Part shown: positions 1-8,779 of the stretch, in pieces
How the letters are laid out: every line of letters begins with the position of its first letter
How positions within the stretch are numbered: the stretch's first letter is position 1
Source of the DNA: Methylobacterium radiodurans
GTDB lineage: Bacteria; Pseudomonadota; Alphaproteobacteria; Rhizobiales; Beijerinckiaceae
Reading direction: 5' to 3'
DNA length: 64,000 nt
NCBI RefSeq assembly: GCF_003173735.1
Contig: NZ_CP029551.1
Location: 1,181,001 to 1,245,000 of the forward strand
Position numbers and translations under genes: made by a program
The notes under the pieces: generated by a model
What the model was told of the DNA's origin: nothing
The model's input: only the letters and a program-made list of their open reading frames with translations
Databases searched by the model: none

Positions 1-240
1 TTTATGCTGAAGCATAGCGGCAGCCTCAACTTCTATACTGTGAAATTTTCTGTCGTGAGTGAAAGCAACCCACCCGCGCTGTCCGCAGATTGCTAGCCAT
101 TCATCGTCTGGCATAGTTTCTCGAAAGCGGTTGGTTCGGCTGTGCTGCCATTCTACGGTGAATGGCGGTTTTGCATGTTCAAGCGCCCGCGGAAGGCGGG
201 TTCCAAAGCAACGATCAAAATATATCGTTATTGCTTCCAC
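1..240 (-). CDS. VapC45-like PIN-like toxin, partial (cut by window edge)
   Basis: This is the N-terminal 80 codons of a toxin that runs off the left edge. The frame opens with YFDRCFG, continues with a PDDEW stretch and then TFTHDRKFH-like residues (read here as FTHDRKFH), the pattern of the VapC45/DUF5615 PIN-like RNase family, where acidic residues such as D9 and the DD and HD pairs would bind metal. The start is read as GTG at 238-240, overlapping the last codons and stop of the antitoxin gene, so the two genes are translationally coupled with antitoxin first. The family acts by cleaving RNA; that activity is inferred from family membership. No ATG is available near the overlap, so the start is reasonably constrained. 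The C-terminal half cannot be seen. Confidence 0.72.
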   Translation of the reverse strand, partial: MEAITIYFDRCFGTRLPRALEHAKPPFTVEWQHSRTNRFRETMPDDEWLAICGQRGWVAFTHDRKFHSIEVEAAAMLQHK

Positions 241-920
241 AGCTTTGTGCCGACTTCTGCGCCTTCGAATTCAAGTGCACGCCTTACTTCATGTGCCTCT
301 AGCCCGAAGTCATCGGCTATGTCCTCTAAGTTCTCGCCCGCGTCCCAGCGACCTTTGATTGTCCATGTCGGCGTACCGTTTATCTGAGGCGCCCCGAATG
401 CTACGCGCGGGTCAATCATAATCGGAGACCCTAACCCCGCTAGATGCCAGCGGATCACGATGCCTTTATGCTCATACTCAAATTCTTCCAAGCGCCCGAT
501 TATGATCTCCCACGCTAACTGGCCATTGCGGTCAGGTCGCATGAACGTCCCAGCGCCCTTTTTCCCAACAATCTGATCGTAGTCCATAAATATAGACTTG
601 CCGTCGGTCTTGAATTTATATTCCGCAAATGGAAATTTGCTATTGAACCGACCTGCTAAGTACTCGCGAGTTTTCTTAATGGCGGCAATCGTGATGCCGG
701 CTGCACGGAATTTAGCGACAACGGCTACTTCGATTAGCTGCATATAAGAGAGTGCTTCGCGGTCATCTTTGCGCGAAAGCAATGGCTCGTTGCTTGCCTT
801 ATGCCACGCTGAGACAGTCTGAGCAGAAACGCGCGCATAGCGAGCCGCCTCACCAACGTTATAGTTGGGGAGGTACAGGCGGCTACGCCACGGCTCCTCT
901 TTCTGCCTTAGAGCATTCAT
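228..920 (-). CDS. VapB45-like antitoxin with DUF433 domain
   Basis: A 230-residue protein with two recognisable parts. Residues about 15-60 resemble a MerR-like helix-turn-helix (NVGEAARYARVSAQTVSAW). The C-terminal 60 residues form a DUF433 antitoxin module with the usual pattern of a short strand, an approximately 15-residue linker and a helix (INGTPTWTIKGRWDAGENLEDIADDFGL followed by EVRRALEFE, described here in pieces). This is the layout of VapB45-type antitoxins, which bind the promoter and neutralise the PIN-like toxin encoded just downstream. Antitoxin and toxin overlap by 13 bases. GC is near 50 percent, far below the core genes of this window, which points to horizontal acquisition. 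The stop codon of the IS1595 transposase lies only 12 bases upstream of the start codon, so the native promoter may have been displaced. Confidence 0.72.
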   Translation of the reverse strand: MNALRQKEEPWRSRLYLPNYNVGEAARYARVSAQTVSAWHKASNEPLLSRKDDREALSYMQLIEVAVVAKFRAAGITIAAIKKTREYLAGRFNSKFPFAEYKFKTDGKSIFMDYDQIVGKKGAGTFMRPDRNGQLAWEIIIGRLEEFEYEHKGIVIRWHLAGLGSPIMIDPRVAFGAPQINGTPTWTIKGRWDAGENLEDIADDFGLEAHEVRRALEFEGAEVGTKLWKQ

Positions 921-932
921 CGTCGCTTCCGA

Positions 933-1862
933 CTATGCACTAGCTGTTTGGTACGTCAGACGCTTGCCCTGGATGTCGTGTATGGCGGCAGCCGTGCGCG
1001 CAACGTCATTGACGCCCAGCTTCACCCGATTGTTGTACCGGAAGTCGAATTCCGCGAGGTAGCGGTGCAGGTGCTGCTTGCCGCAGTGCTGGTACACGCC
1101 CTTCATGCCGCGCTTGAAGACGCTGAAGTAGCCCTCAATCGTGTTCGTGTGGACGATCCCGCGCACGTACTCGCCTTGGCCGTGGACGGTCGTCTGATGG
1201 TCCACAAACTTCGGCGCAGCCTTGGGGTACACGCCAGCCTCGTCGGTGTGCAGCGTCGCTTCCTTGATGATGTTCTCCTCAAGGATCGGAACGATGGTGG
1301 CGGGCTTCAGGTCGTCCACGACCATGCTGCGCACCTGCTTGGACTCGCGGTCCACGAGGGCCAGCACCTTCATCTTGTGATGGTAGGCGCGCTTTTTCGG
1401 CTTGCCGGGCTCGCGGCCGATGAAGGTCTCATCCACCTCCACGATGTTGGCAGCGCCGGGCGTCCCGCCGAACGGGGCAAGCTCGCCAGACCGCATCGCC
1501 TCGCGGATACGATGGGCGAGGAACCACGCGGAGCGATACTGAACCTCTAGGATACGGTGAAGCTGATGCGCACTGATGCCCTTTTTGGAAGAACACAGAA
1601 GGTGCACGGCTTGGAGCATCTTGTTGAGCGGGATGCGAGCGTGCTCGAAAACCGTGCCAACCTTCACCGTGAACTGCTTCTTGCAATCGCCGCACTTGTG
1701 GAGTCCGAGCCGGATGCGCTTGGCCGGGTTCGCTTTGATCTTGCTGATGCGGCCCATGCCGCCGCAGTGCGGGCACACCGGACCTTGCGGCCACAGCGTC
1801 TCCTCAAGCCACGTGAAGGCCGCTTCCTCGCAATGAAACTGGGGCTGGCTGAGGACGGACAT
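933..1862 (-). mobile_element. IS1595-family (ISXO2-like) transposase
   Basis: A complete 309-residue transposase. The N-terminus carries a zinc-ribbon with CPHCGG and, about 30 residues on, CGDCKKQF, typical of IS1595 transposases. The catalytic core contains VEVDETFIG (first acidic residue), a later HTDEAGVY (second acidic residue) and NTIEGYFSVFKRGMKG, where IEG marks the N/E site of the ISXO2 subgroup. The reading frame is uninterrupted, so the enzyme may be active. I could not find matching terminal inverted repeats: one side has only 12 bases before the antitoxin start, and the upstream side has the short inverted repeat at 1873-1893. Either the element is end-truncated or its left end lies inside the antitoxin gene. 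Confidence 0.85.
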
Positions 1863-1872
1863 GACTGCGGCT

Positions 1873-1893
1873 CCGATACCCTAGGTGTATCGG
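1873..1893. repeat. Short inverted repeat upstream of the IS1595 transposase
   Basis: Perfect 7-base arms CCGATAC and GTATCGG around a 7-base centre, starting 11 bases upstream of the transposase start codon. It could be a regulator or transposase binding site, or part of the element end. The other end of the element has no obvious copy. The rest of 1863-2055 shows no gene. Confidence 0.4.
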
Positions 1894-2055
1894 ATCACGC
1901 GCGGGTTTGCAAGATGCATAATCGCCATTCGTTTCGCCGCCTCGGCAGGCACTGAGAACGCAACATCAGCAACCTGCCGAGCTTACGCCTCGTCAGCTTC
2001 GCTTGCTCCGCGCCTCGGAAGCGCCGACTTACGCAAGTACGGTCCGTATGATCAT

Positions 2056-2607
2056 CTAGGCGGCCGCACTTCGACAGGCTTCGATAGTCGACTTCGCTTT
2101 CTTTAGCAGATGTATCACCTCGGAAAGGCGAGCAAGTTCCATATGGACCGAATGCCCGTCGGCGCCGATCGAGCAGTGCATCTTACCGCGGTTGTCGTTG
2201 AAAACGACTACCTTTAAATCATCTTGGGATATCTCAGCTTCGATGAAGCCGAACTTGGTCGATTTTGGATCGATCGATTTTATTTTCTCGATTGCCGCGC
2301 AAAGTTTTTCAACATCGTCATAGTCAATAGCCGCGATGCCGGTTTGCGGGTAGTCGCCGCCCGTTTCGACAGTCACCAAGGCGACGTGCCTCAAAGTGCG
2401 CGCATCGATGCTGATGATCTCGCGGGCGTCAATTGAAATCTTGCCCCAAGCCGATATGCTGCCCACGTTCGTATAACATTTTACGACGATACCGTAACTT
2501 TGCTCGTCGTCGGCGGTAGTGTTGTTATCCCTATGTTGCTCGACAATGCTTGCCAAATTCATTGCTACACTCCTTGCTTCATCGGCGCGAGAGATAACAT
2601 AACTCAT
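2056..2607 (-). CDS. Hypothetical protein downstream of the STAND gene
   Basis: 183 residues with no family I recognise. It begins MSYVISRADEARSVAMNLASIVEQ; residues 60-110 look like alternating strands and helices (IISIDARTLRHVALVTVETGG), and the C-terminus is helical and rich in alanine and lysine. There are no membrane segments or signal peptide. The ATG at 2605-2607 is chosen because AGAGG and GGAG sequences lie just upstream; a GTG at 2625 would add six residues. GC is near 48 percent, so it is foreign relative to the core. It lies on the same strand as, and 147 bases downstream of, the large STAND gene, so co-transcription is possible but unproven. Confidence 0.6.
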   Translation of the reverse strand: MSYVISRADEARSVAMNLASIVEQHRDNNTTADDEQSYGIVVKCYTNVGSISAWGKISIDAREIISIDARTLRHVALVTVETGGDYPQTGIAAIDYDDVEKLCAAIEKIKSIDPKSTKFGFIEAEISQDDLKVVVFNDNRGKMHCSIGADGHSVHMELARLSEVIHLLKKAKSTIEACRSAAA

Positions 2608-2754
2608 CTCCGAACCTCTTTGCACGACCTTATTTTGCCGCTAGCCCGATTTTTTTGAGACTGGTGCCAACGAAGGAGTGACTGGCGATTGGGTTGTGCC
2701 CTCGAGAGATGCGAGCAAGCCGTGCTTGTAGGAGAGCCGCTCCCAGCGCTGGAT

Positions 2755-5625
2755 CTAGCCGCGACGGCCATGACACAGTTTGTACTTCTTCCCCGAGCCG
2801 CAAGGGCAGCGCTCGTTTCTGCCGATCTTCTCTCTGGCGGTAAGAGGCAGCGAGTACGAGGTCGACAACGCATTGCGCCGATGACTCGCCCGGCTTTCGA
2901 CTAGGTCCCGTCGGGGGGGCCGTTCCGGCGGCGGTCCGAACTCGCGGAGTTCTTCGATCAACTCCCGTTGACTTTCGAACTCGCGCTGCGCTTCGAGAGG
3001 GAGACCGGCCCTGTAGGGCTCTAGGCGCTCCAGCTCGGCTGCGGCGGCGGAATGGCGTGCACAATAGGCGAGAACGACCGCGTATTGAGACCGGACGGAA
3101 ATCAGGTAATCCGCCAGTTTCCATTGCTGCAGCTGCGGGAGGATGATGGTCTCCAGGATCCCGAGCGCGCCGTGGAAGTCGCTCATGCGTACGAACTGAT
3201 CCACGAGATCCTGGCCCACGCGGAACAAGGAATCCGGGGCGCGCGCCAAATCGTAGAACTTCAGAGCGTGAATCCGAACGAAGGGCGCCGGCAATCCCTG
3301 AGCGTCACGTGCTTTGGCGAGTACGTCCAGAGAGTCGGCGAGATGCTTGACGTCGTCGACGTCGGTCCCCTTCCTAAGCATCGGTTCCAAATCGGGAGCG
3401 TTGTTTCCCATTACCATCTCGGGCGTCAGACCGATCAGTTCGTAGTATTCGGCGATCAGCGGCTGGACTCGTTCTTCCGCGGCGGCGGCGTCGCCGAGGA
3501 TGAGCTCCGCGCAAGCGACATTGTATTCGAACACACGTTCGTGCGTGCGCGAGATGTCTCTGACGACGGGGGCGAGGTCCGCCACCAGGCGCATGGTTCC
3601 GCCGCGATCGCCTTCGCCGGCACGGAGGTTCATCCGCTTCATGCCCACCCGAAGTTGCTCCTCGACGCCGAGATCGTGAGCCACGACCAGGGCATCCATC
3701 CGATCGAGCCTCGCAGCGGCGCGGCCCGATCCCGACTTCAAGTCGGCGAACGCGAGGGCGTCGAGCGCCTTGATCCGTTGCTCGGGTGGAACGGCCTCAT
3801 CCCGCGCCGCATCCTCCAGATAGGGTTCGACTTCGGGCCAGACGCCCATCTCGTGGAAAAGCTCTTCGGTAGCCAACTCGACCAGGACGTCGAAGCGGCC
3901 GACATCTCCGGTCAGTCGGAGGAAGAGCGAAAGCTTCGCGGGATGCCAGCTCTCCATGAGGCTAGCTTGGACGACGACTCGCAACGCTTCCTGTCTCGCT
4001 CTAACGATCTCGGGGCCGTGAAGGAGCAGTCGACCCTTCCCCACCGTGCGTGCCGCATCGTGGAGTTTGATACGGTCTTCCGCGAAGACCTGCAGTAGGC
4101 CTTGGCTCGTCAGGCGACGGAGGGCGCTGTCGAATATCGGCCGATCGGGGCCGCCCGCCGCCACGCCGAAGGATCGTACCTCATCCCTTGTGAGCGGTGT
4201 GTCGCAGAGGCTGAGCAGCTCCGCGACGTCCGCGACCGCCTCGGGCAACCGATCGAAAACCCGTCCGAGCACGAGGTCCTGGGCGATTTCCCTGCTATGA
4301 GCCGACTGGGAGAGCTCGGCACACAGCCGTTTTACCGATCCGTCGTAATCGCATCCGGCCACCGAAATCGCGTTCAGGACGAACAGCGGAAGCCCGCCGG
4401 TAAGTTCGATCAGGCGTCCGCAATCGGCTGCATCGCCTCGGCAGCCTTGGGCGTGAGCGATCGCCGCGACCGTATCCGGGGTCCAACCCAGCAGGGCTTC
4501 GCGAGTGATTCCGAGGGTGGCCTCTATCGTCGTGATCTCGCCCTCCGGACGCGCCAGGAGGACGAAGCGTACATCCCGTCCGGACCGGACCGCCCCGATC
4601 AGATCGTCGGCGGGCAGCCGGTGGACGTTGTCCAGGGCGACCGTGACAGCTTCTCCTCGCTCGGCCACCCGGCGGGACAGGAGTTGGAGGATTTCACGTC
4701 CGGACGCGCCAGGCAGGAGAATTTCGCCTAGGCCGCGCCCCGTCCCGTAGAGCCGACCCGCGACTTCCCGCGCGATGGTGTTGGCGAGAGCGGCGCCAGG
4801 AGTGTCGGCGACGTCGAGATAGACCAAGGCGCCCGGGGCGTGTCGCGCGGATTGCGCCAGCCATGAGGTTTTTCCGGATCCCGAATAGCCGACGATCAGC
4901 CTGACCCGTTCTCCCGTGGACAATTCGGGTTCGTGTCTCTGGACCCGATAGGGGGACGGTGGCAGTGGCAGATCCTGCAGCTGCACGACGAGTTGCTCGA
5001 ACAGACCGGGCAACTCGTCGACACGAAATACGTGATCCAGGCTGCCTGCGTCGCCCGTCGCCGCGAGCGACACGAGGCCGGCCAGTTTCCAGACGAGGGT
5101 TTCCGGAGCTAGCGTGGCGAAAGGCACGCGTTCTGCCATCTCACAGGCCGCTTCGGCTGCTTCGAGAAGCGACGACTGTGGGGCCGGTAGGATTCGTGCC
5201 TCCCGATCGGAGGCCGGCCAGTCGATGCGAACATCGTCCGGCCAATCGGCCGCGGCGAGCTTGGCGGCTAGGGTAGCAGTGGGGGCGGCGCTGCTGATGA
5301 TGAGGAAGGCAGGTTTCCCGTCGCGCTCGCCGCGTTCGTGCGAGGCGCGCAAGTCGTGGAAGCGGTTCAGGGCTCCCTCGATGTCGTTCCAGGCGAGCGA
5401 CGCTTTCCGGTGCTTCACTTGGACGTAGATACGATGGTCTGGTAGTCGCACTTCGACGTCTTCGTCGCTCTCGACCCAGATGCGCTCCATCGATAATGCA
5501 GCTGCCGACAGTAGGCACTGCACGGTGTACAAGTGCTGGAATAGAAATCCGCGATGCACGGCCTCGATCCGAACCAGCTGGGCCGGATCCAGCACCTCGA
5601 TCCCTCGTTGCGTCGTCTGAGTCAC
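2755..5625 (-). CDS. STAND NTPase with N-terminal Cap4/DUF4297-like nuclease and C-terminal SEC-C motif
   Basis: A 956-residue multidomain protein that looks like an Avs-type immune sensor. Residues about 20-75 carry the Cap4/DUF4297-like PD-(D/E)xK nuclease signature: GFLFQ at 26-30, ESDED around 52-56, then QVKHR at 69-73, with D56, Q69 and K71 as likely catalytic residues. Residues 245-252 are a P-loop (GYSGSGKT), 328-333 a Walker B strand (VALDNV) and about 350-360 a sensor strand (RFVLLAR), as in STAND/AAA-type ATPases. A winged-helix-like region and long helical TPR-like repeats follow. The last 23 residues are a SEC-C zinc motif (CPCGSGKKYKLCHG). The GTG start at 5623-5625 is preferred because GGAG sits 8 bases upstream; an ATG at 5727 has no ribosome site. 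Family knowledge suggests phage-protein sensing followed by DNA cleavage; this is inference. Confidence 0.82.
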   Translation of the reverse strand: MTQTTQRGIEVLDPAQLVRIEAVHRGFLFQHLYTVQCLLSAAALSMERIWVESDEDVEVRLPDHRIYVQVKHRKASLAWNDIEGALNRFHDLRASHERGERDGKPAFLIISSAAPTATLAAKLAAADWPDDVRIDWPASDREARILPAPQSSLLEAAEAACEMAERVPFATLAPETLVWKLAGLVSLAATGDAGSLDHVFRVDELPGLFEQLVVQLQDLPLPPSPYRVQRHEPELSTGERVRLIVGYSGSGKTSWLAQSARHAPGALVYLDVADTPGAALANTIAREVAGRLYGTGRGLGEILLPGASGREILQLLSRRVAERGEAVTVALDNVHRLPADDLIGAVRSGRDVRFVLLARPEGEITTIEATLGITREALLGWTPDTVAAIAHAQGCRGDAADCGRLIELTGGLPLFVLNAISVAGCDYDGSVKRLCAELSQSAHSREIAQDLVLGRVFDRLPEAVADVAELLSLCDTPLTRDEVRSFGVAAGGPDRPIFDSALRRLTSQGLLQVFAEDRIKLHDAARTVGKGRLLLHGPEIVRARQEALRVVVQASLMESWHPAKLSLFLRLTGDVGRFDVLVELATEELFHEMGVWPEVEPYLEDAARDEAVPPEQRIKALDALAFADLKSGSGRAAARLDRMDALVVAHDLGVEEQLRVGMKRMNLRAGEGDRGGTMRLVADLAPVVRDISRTHERVFEYNVACAELILGDAAAAEERVQPLIAEYYELIGLTPEMVMGNNAPDLEPMLRKGTDVDDVKHLADSLDVLAKARDAQGLPAPFVRIHALKFYDLARAPDSLFRVGQDLVDQFVRMSDFHGALGILETIILPQLQQWKLADYLISVRSQYAVVLAYCARHSAAAAELERLEPYRAGLPLEAQREFESQRELIEELREFGPPPERPPRRDLVESRASHRRNALSTSYSLPLTAREKIGRNERCPCGSGKKYKLCHGRRG

Positions 5626-5692
5626 CTCTGCATCTCCGTCATCCGGACCGCGCCCTCTCGACAGTGTAGGACCGCCGACGCCTGACTTCCGC

Positions 5693-6349
5693 GTGTCGGC
5701 CGCTCGACGAGACGACGCCGACGTCATTCGCGCGAAGCGCCGGACGCCTTCTCCGGTTCGGCCGATGCGTCGCGACGCGCGGGTCGGGACGGTCCCTGAC
5801 CGTTATCGGTGGGATTGCGCGGGTGCGTCTCCGACGTTCGACTTCTACTACGGCCTGTGGTCCGCCCAAGCCGTCTTTCCCAAAACGGAGGACGCGCCGC
5901 GCAAGAAGCGCCACACAGCCTTCGTCGGCTACCGGTTCGAGACACCTGAGGAAGGAGACAACCACAACTACTATCACGCTCAACCCTGTCGTTCGATGGG
6001 ACGCAAGGACGACGAGATCGAAGTCGCCCTCCCGATCTCGAATCGCGCGCCGACTTGGCCGTTGGCGGCCGACGGAGGATTGGAACTCCTTCTCTGCCTC
6101 GTGACCGCGCTTTACGGGATGGATGGCCTGGTGGCACTCAGGGGCACGCTCATGGAGGACCCCGCCGCTCGTCGTATCGAGATTCTACGTACGGGTTTCG
6201 ATCGTATCCTCGGGTTGAGGCGCCCACGCTCCGTCGGAACGCGCACGGATGCCGATCGCGGTCTCGGATCGTGGGCGAGCTCGACCCAGGACGCCTTCGT
6301 GTCACCCACGTCGGCGACGCGGACGCGTCGCGTGCCAACCGGGCGCTGA
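5693..6349 (+). CDS. Hypothetical protein divergent from the STAND gene
   Basis: Up to 218 residues. The central part (about residues 38-150) reads like a real globular protein: FDFYYGLWSAQAVFP, FVGYRFETPEEGDNHNYYH, AQPCRSMGRKDDEIEVALP, then WPLAADGGLELLLCLVTALYGMDGL. I do not recognise a named family, although NYYHAQPCRSMG followed by a hydrophobic LELLLC helix recalls uncharacterised proteins found beside restriction-like genes. The last 40 residues become arginine, serine and threonine rich and unstructured, suggesting a frameshift near 6220. The true start is uncertain: 5693 is the first ATG, with further methionines downstream. It is divergent from the STAND gene with about 67 bases between starts, so the two could share a control region. 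Confidence 0.5.
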   Translation: MSAARRDDADVIRAKRRTPSPVRPMRRDARVGTVPDRYRWDCAGASPTFDFYYGLWSAQAVFPKTEDAPRKKRHTAFVGYRFETPEEGDNHNYYHAQPCRSMGRKDDEIEVALPISNRAPTWPLAADGGLELLLCLVTALYGMDGLVALRGTLMEDPAARRIEILRTGFDRILGLRRPRSVGTRTDADRGLGSWASSTQDAFVSPTSATRTRRVPTGR

Positions 6350-6637
6350 CGATCCGGGGCCTTGACCGTCGGTGGGACGTCCGCCGTTCCGGTTCCGACC
6401 GACGCGCGGCTGCGTCGGACGGGAAACCTGCGGCGTGCGGTACGAATACCCGACTCCTCGTCGACAGGCAGGATGTCTATCCCGCGACCACGTCGGTCGT
6501 CCGGCCTGGAAGCGCGGTTTGCGTCGACGCGCCGCTCGACCCGCAAAACACCTGGGGATGGTCGCCAGCGGAAACCGGTCGTTCCGTACCGCGGTCCTAT
6601 GCCGTCTGTCGAAGTGAAGAGGCAGAGGCCGAACGAC
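6350..6637 (+). other. Gap between the two partner genes, no confident gene
   Basis: All three plus-strand frames are open for long stretches but give arginine- and proline-rich, featureless translations. It may be a decayed 3' part of the preceding gene or a non-coding spacer. I see no RNA gene or terminator. Confidence 0.4.
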
Positions 6638-7255
6638 ATGAATCCGATTTCCGGGTGGGTCGACGCCACCAGCTACCAATCGGTGTTCCAGTTGGGGGTG
6701 GCGGTGACGCTGACCTATCTGATCGCCGGTCCGAAGGTGTCGGAGATCCTGCGGGAGACCGTCGCGGATATGGCGTCTCTGAAGGACGCCGTCGACGTTC
6801 TGGCCAGGGAAACGTCCGATGCCGAGATGGAGGCACGACGGGAGCTCCTCGAATGGCACGGCGACGTCCTACGCGTTGGAGCGGCTGACGCCGTGAAGGT
6901 GAACCCCAGTACCGCGACATACTACGTCGTCGCTCCGATGGCGCTTTTCTGCGCGCTGTTGCTGACGTCACTGCTGCCGAGTTGGCCCGCCGCGGTCGCG
7001 ATCACCGGCTCGGCAGTCACCGCGATCTTGATCTTCATGGATCCCGTCCGCGTCGTCTGGAACGCACGCGATATCAGGACCATGACGGAGCTGATTCGTC
7101 GGATCGCCGGAACGCTCGACCCTCACGGCGACGACGCGGCGAGGTTGGCGGCCGCGAAGGTGGCCCTGATCGCTCTCCGTCTCGGAAACGCGAGCCTCAA
7201 GGAAACTATCGCGACCCTGAAGGAGCTGAACGACGACGGTCCGGCCCGGCGCTGA
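6638..7255 (+). CDS. Small membrane protein, possible partner of the STAND locus
   Basis: 205 residues. One hydrophobic segment is at about residues 14-29 (FQLGVAVTLTYLIAG) and a double hydrophobic segment at about 97-140 (YYVVAPMALFCALLL, then AAVAITGSAVTAILIFM), giving roughly three membrane passes. A charged helical loop of about 60 residues sits between them and a helical tail of about 70 residues follows. No enzymatic motif is visible. The ATG at 6638 is chosen because GAGG lies nine bases upstream; an upstream in-frame ATG at 6599 has no ribosome site. It follows the divergent hypothetical gene on the same strand. A membrane effector or anchor would fit a defence locus, but this is speculation from layout alone. 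Confidence 0.62.
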   Translation: MNPISGWVDATSYQSVFQLGVAVTLTYLIAGPKVSEILRETVADMASLKDAVDVLARETSDAEMEARRELLEWHGDVLRVGAADAVKVNPSTATYYVVAPMALFCALLLTSLLPSWPAAVAITGSAVTAILIFMDPVRVVWNARDIRTMTELIRRIAGTLDPHGDDAARLAAAKVALIALRLGNASLKETIATLKELNDDGPARR

Positions 7256-7979
7256 TCCGGGCGCATGGATTCCGCCGGCCACACGCCCAGCGGCGAGAGG
7301 AGGCGGTCCTGAGCGGCACCGGAATGGTCGTGGTTAGGCGTCGTCCAAAGGAGTGGGACAATCGCTCGGCCTCGTGAACCTTCCATCGCCGCCGAGTCGG
7401 CGAGACGCGAACCCGCTCCCGCGCCAGTGAGACTGCGTGAGTCAAGAGCTGGTTCGAGGCGCTGCTGCGTCAGCACTCGTTGGAGGGCAGGGAATGGGCG
7501 CCGATATCGCCTTGTGAGGGCGGTCGTGACTGCGATCCGCTGAGTGATCGGCTCCCGGCTTCGGACGGCGCTTCGATAGCGTTGCATCAGGGATGTGTGC
7601 GGGCTGGCCCGATGTGCGTTCGGGACCGCGTCGATCCGATCGATCTCGATCGGAACTGAAGCTGGGCTCGGCCCTCCTCAAGCACGCCGACATCGCTCCC
7701 GAAGGCGACCCGACGTGCGATGCGTCGCGTGGCGTCTGCGCTCATCGCGGCGTGGATCGCGTCGGCTTTAGACGATCGGGATTTGGGGCCGTGATCGCAA
7801 TCTGACGATATGGATCTGTCGTTCGGACGATGCGCTCGACGGGGAGGCCGTTATCAAGCGTGATGCTGCCGCTCTCGCGAGAGGCGACGAAAATCCCGGT
7901 CATCCACAGGGTCGGGATTGTGGCGGGATACCCGGCGATCAGGCGCTTGGAACGGTATCGTTCGCTCCATCTTGCCCTA
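7256..7979. other. Gene-poor stretch with possible gene debris
   Basis: No convincing complete gene. The minus-strand frame at about 7750-7960 gives a protein-like fragment (RLIAGYPATIPTLWMTGIFVA, then SITLDNGLPVERIVRTTDPYR) without a start or neighbour support. It may be the remains of a deleted gene. The rest reads as low-complexity arginine-rich shadows in every frame. Confidence 0.4.
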
Positions 7980-8537
7980 TCAGGGGCGCAAGAAGACAGC
8001 CTTGAGGACAAGCAGTATTGCGTCCGGAGTTACAAATTTGAGTTTTAGGACGTGGCAAGCCGTTTCGATGAAGTCCGTTCTACAAACGTCATTCATTGAG
8101 GAGTGGAGCGGAAAAGCATCCTCTTTTAAATCTCGATTGTTTACCTTGCGCTCGTAGAGCTGTGCGGCGCGATAACCAAGATCGAACGCAAGGTACTCGC
8201 GCCCATATTTCAGCATGAATTCCTTTTCTTCATTAATATCGTCCTCGAATACGAAATTCGATACCGGAGAAGAGCGGCACAGCCAATAAATAAGATAGGC
8301 TGCGCATTTCAGATGATCTGGTCTGTCGAGTTTTTTCTCAATATAATCCAGGCGTTTCAGATCCTGGGTCCATTCAAAAAAGGCGTCTAGCGCGTTTCGC
8401 TTGTTCCAACTGACAAGGACGCCCATTTCATTGGCTCGGTCAAAGAAATCTACGTAGAGCTCCGCTTCAAATACATCCTTGTTTTGGATACGTTCGAAGA
8501 AATCTCCCGTCAGACCTTCTCTTAGCCGGACTTCCAT
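7980..8537 (-). CDS. Hypothetical protein, AT-rich orphan
   Basis: 185 residues, mostly helical, rich in aromatic and charged residues (GDFFERIQNKDVFEAELYV, WNKRNALDAFFEWTQDLKR, GREYLAFDLGYRAAQLYERK). There are no membrane segments and no motif that I can tie to a family. The ATG at 8535-8537 is preferred because GAGG lies six bases upstream; a start at 8555 would add six residues. GC is about 46 percent, the lowest of any gene in the window, and codon use is unlike the core, so recent transfer is likely. The gene stands alone between an empty stretch and a small orphan on the same strand. Confidence 0.6.
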   Translation of the reverse strand: MEVRLREGLTGDFFERIQNKDVFEAELYVDFFDRANEMGVLVSWNKRNALDAFFEWTQDLKRLDYIEKKLDRPDHLKCAAYLIYWLCRSSPVSNFVFEDDINEEKEFMLKYGREYLAFDLGYRAAQLYERKVNNRDLKEDAFPLHSSMNDVCRTDFIETACHVLKLKFVTPDAILLVLKAVFLRP

Positions 8538-8617
8538 CACTTGCCTCAGGCGCACAAATACGAAGGGCGCAGCTCATTGCTGCGCCCCAACCTCGGAACT
8601 ACACGACAGGTATGGTG

Positions 8618-8779
8618 TCAGGCGGCCTTGGCCTCACCCGAAGCCAAGGCACGACGCCAGGAGCCTTTCAGCTCCGACTTGCCTTCGACCACGACGCGCT
8701 TGTTAGCGCGGAAGCCGTAGGGCGATTCGGAAAACTGGGCGAGATATTGCGCGTCGGTTGTTTTCGGCTTCTCGGACAT
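8618..8779 (-). CDS. Small hypothetical protein, 53 residues
   Basis: A short basic protein starting MSEKPKTTDAQYLAQF and containing SPYGFRANKRVVVEG. The start at 8777-8779 has AGGGA five bases upstream. A longer frame reaching 8893 has no ribosome site and a composition unlike a protein. Function unknown; its high GC resembles the host genome rather than the adjacent AT-rich gene. Confidence 0.5.
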   Translation of the reverse strand: MSEKPKTTDAQYLAQFSESPYGFRANKRVVVEGKSELKGSWRRALASGEAKAA

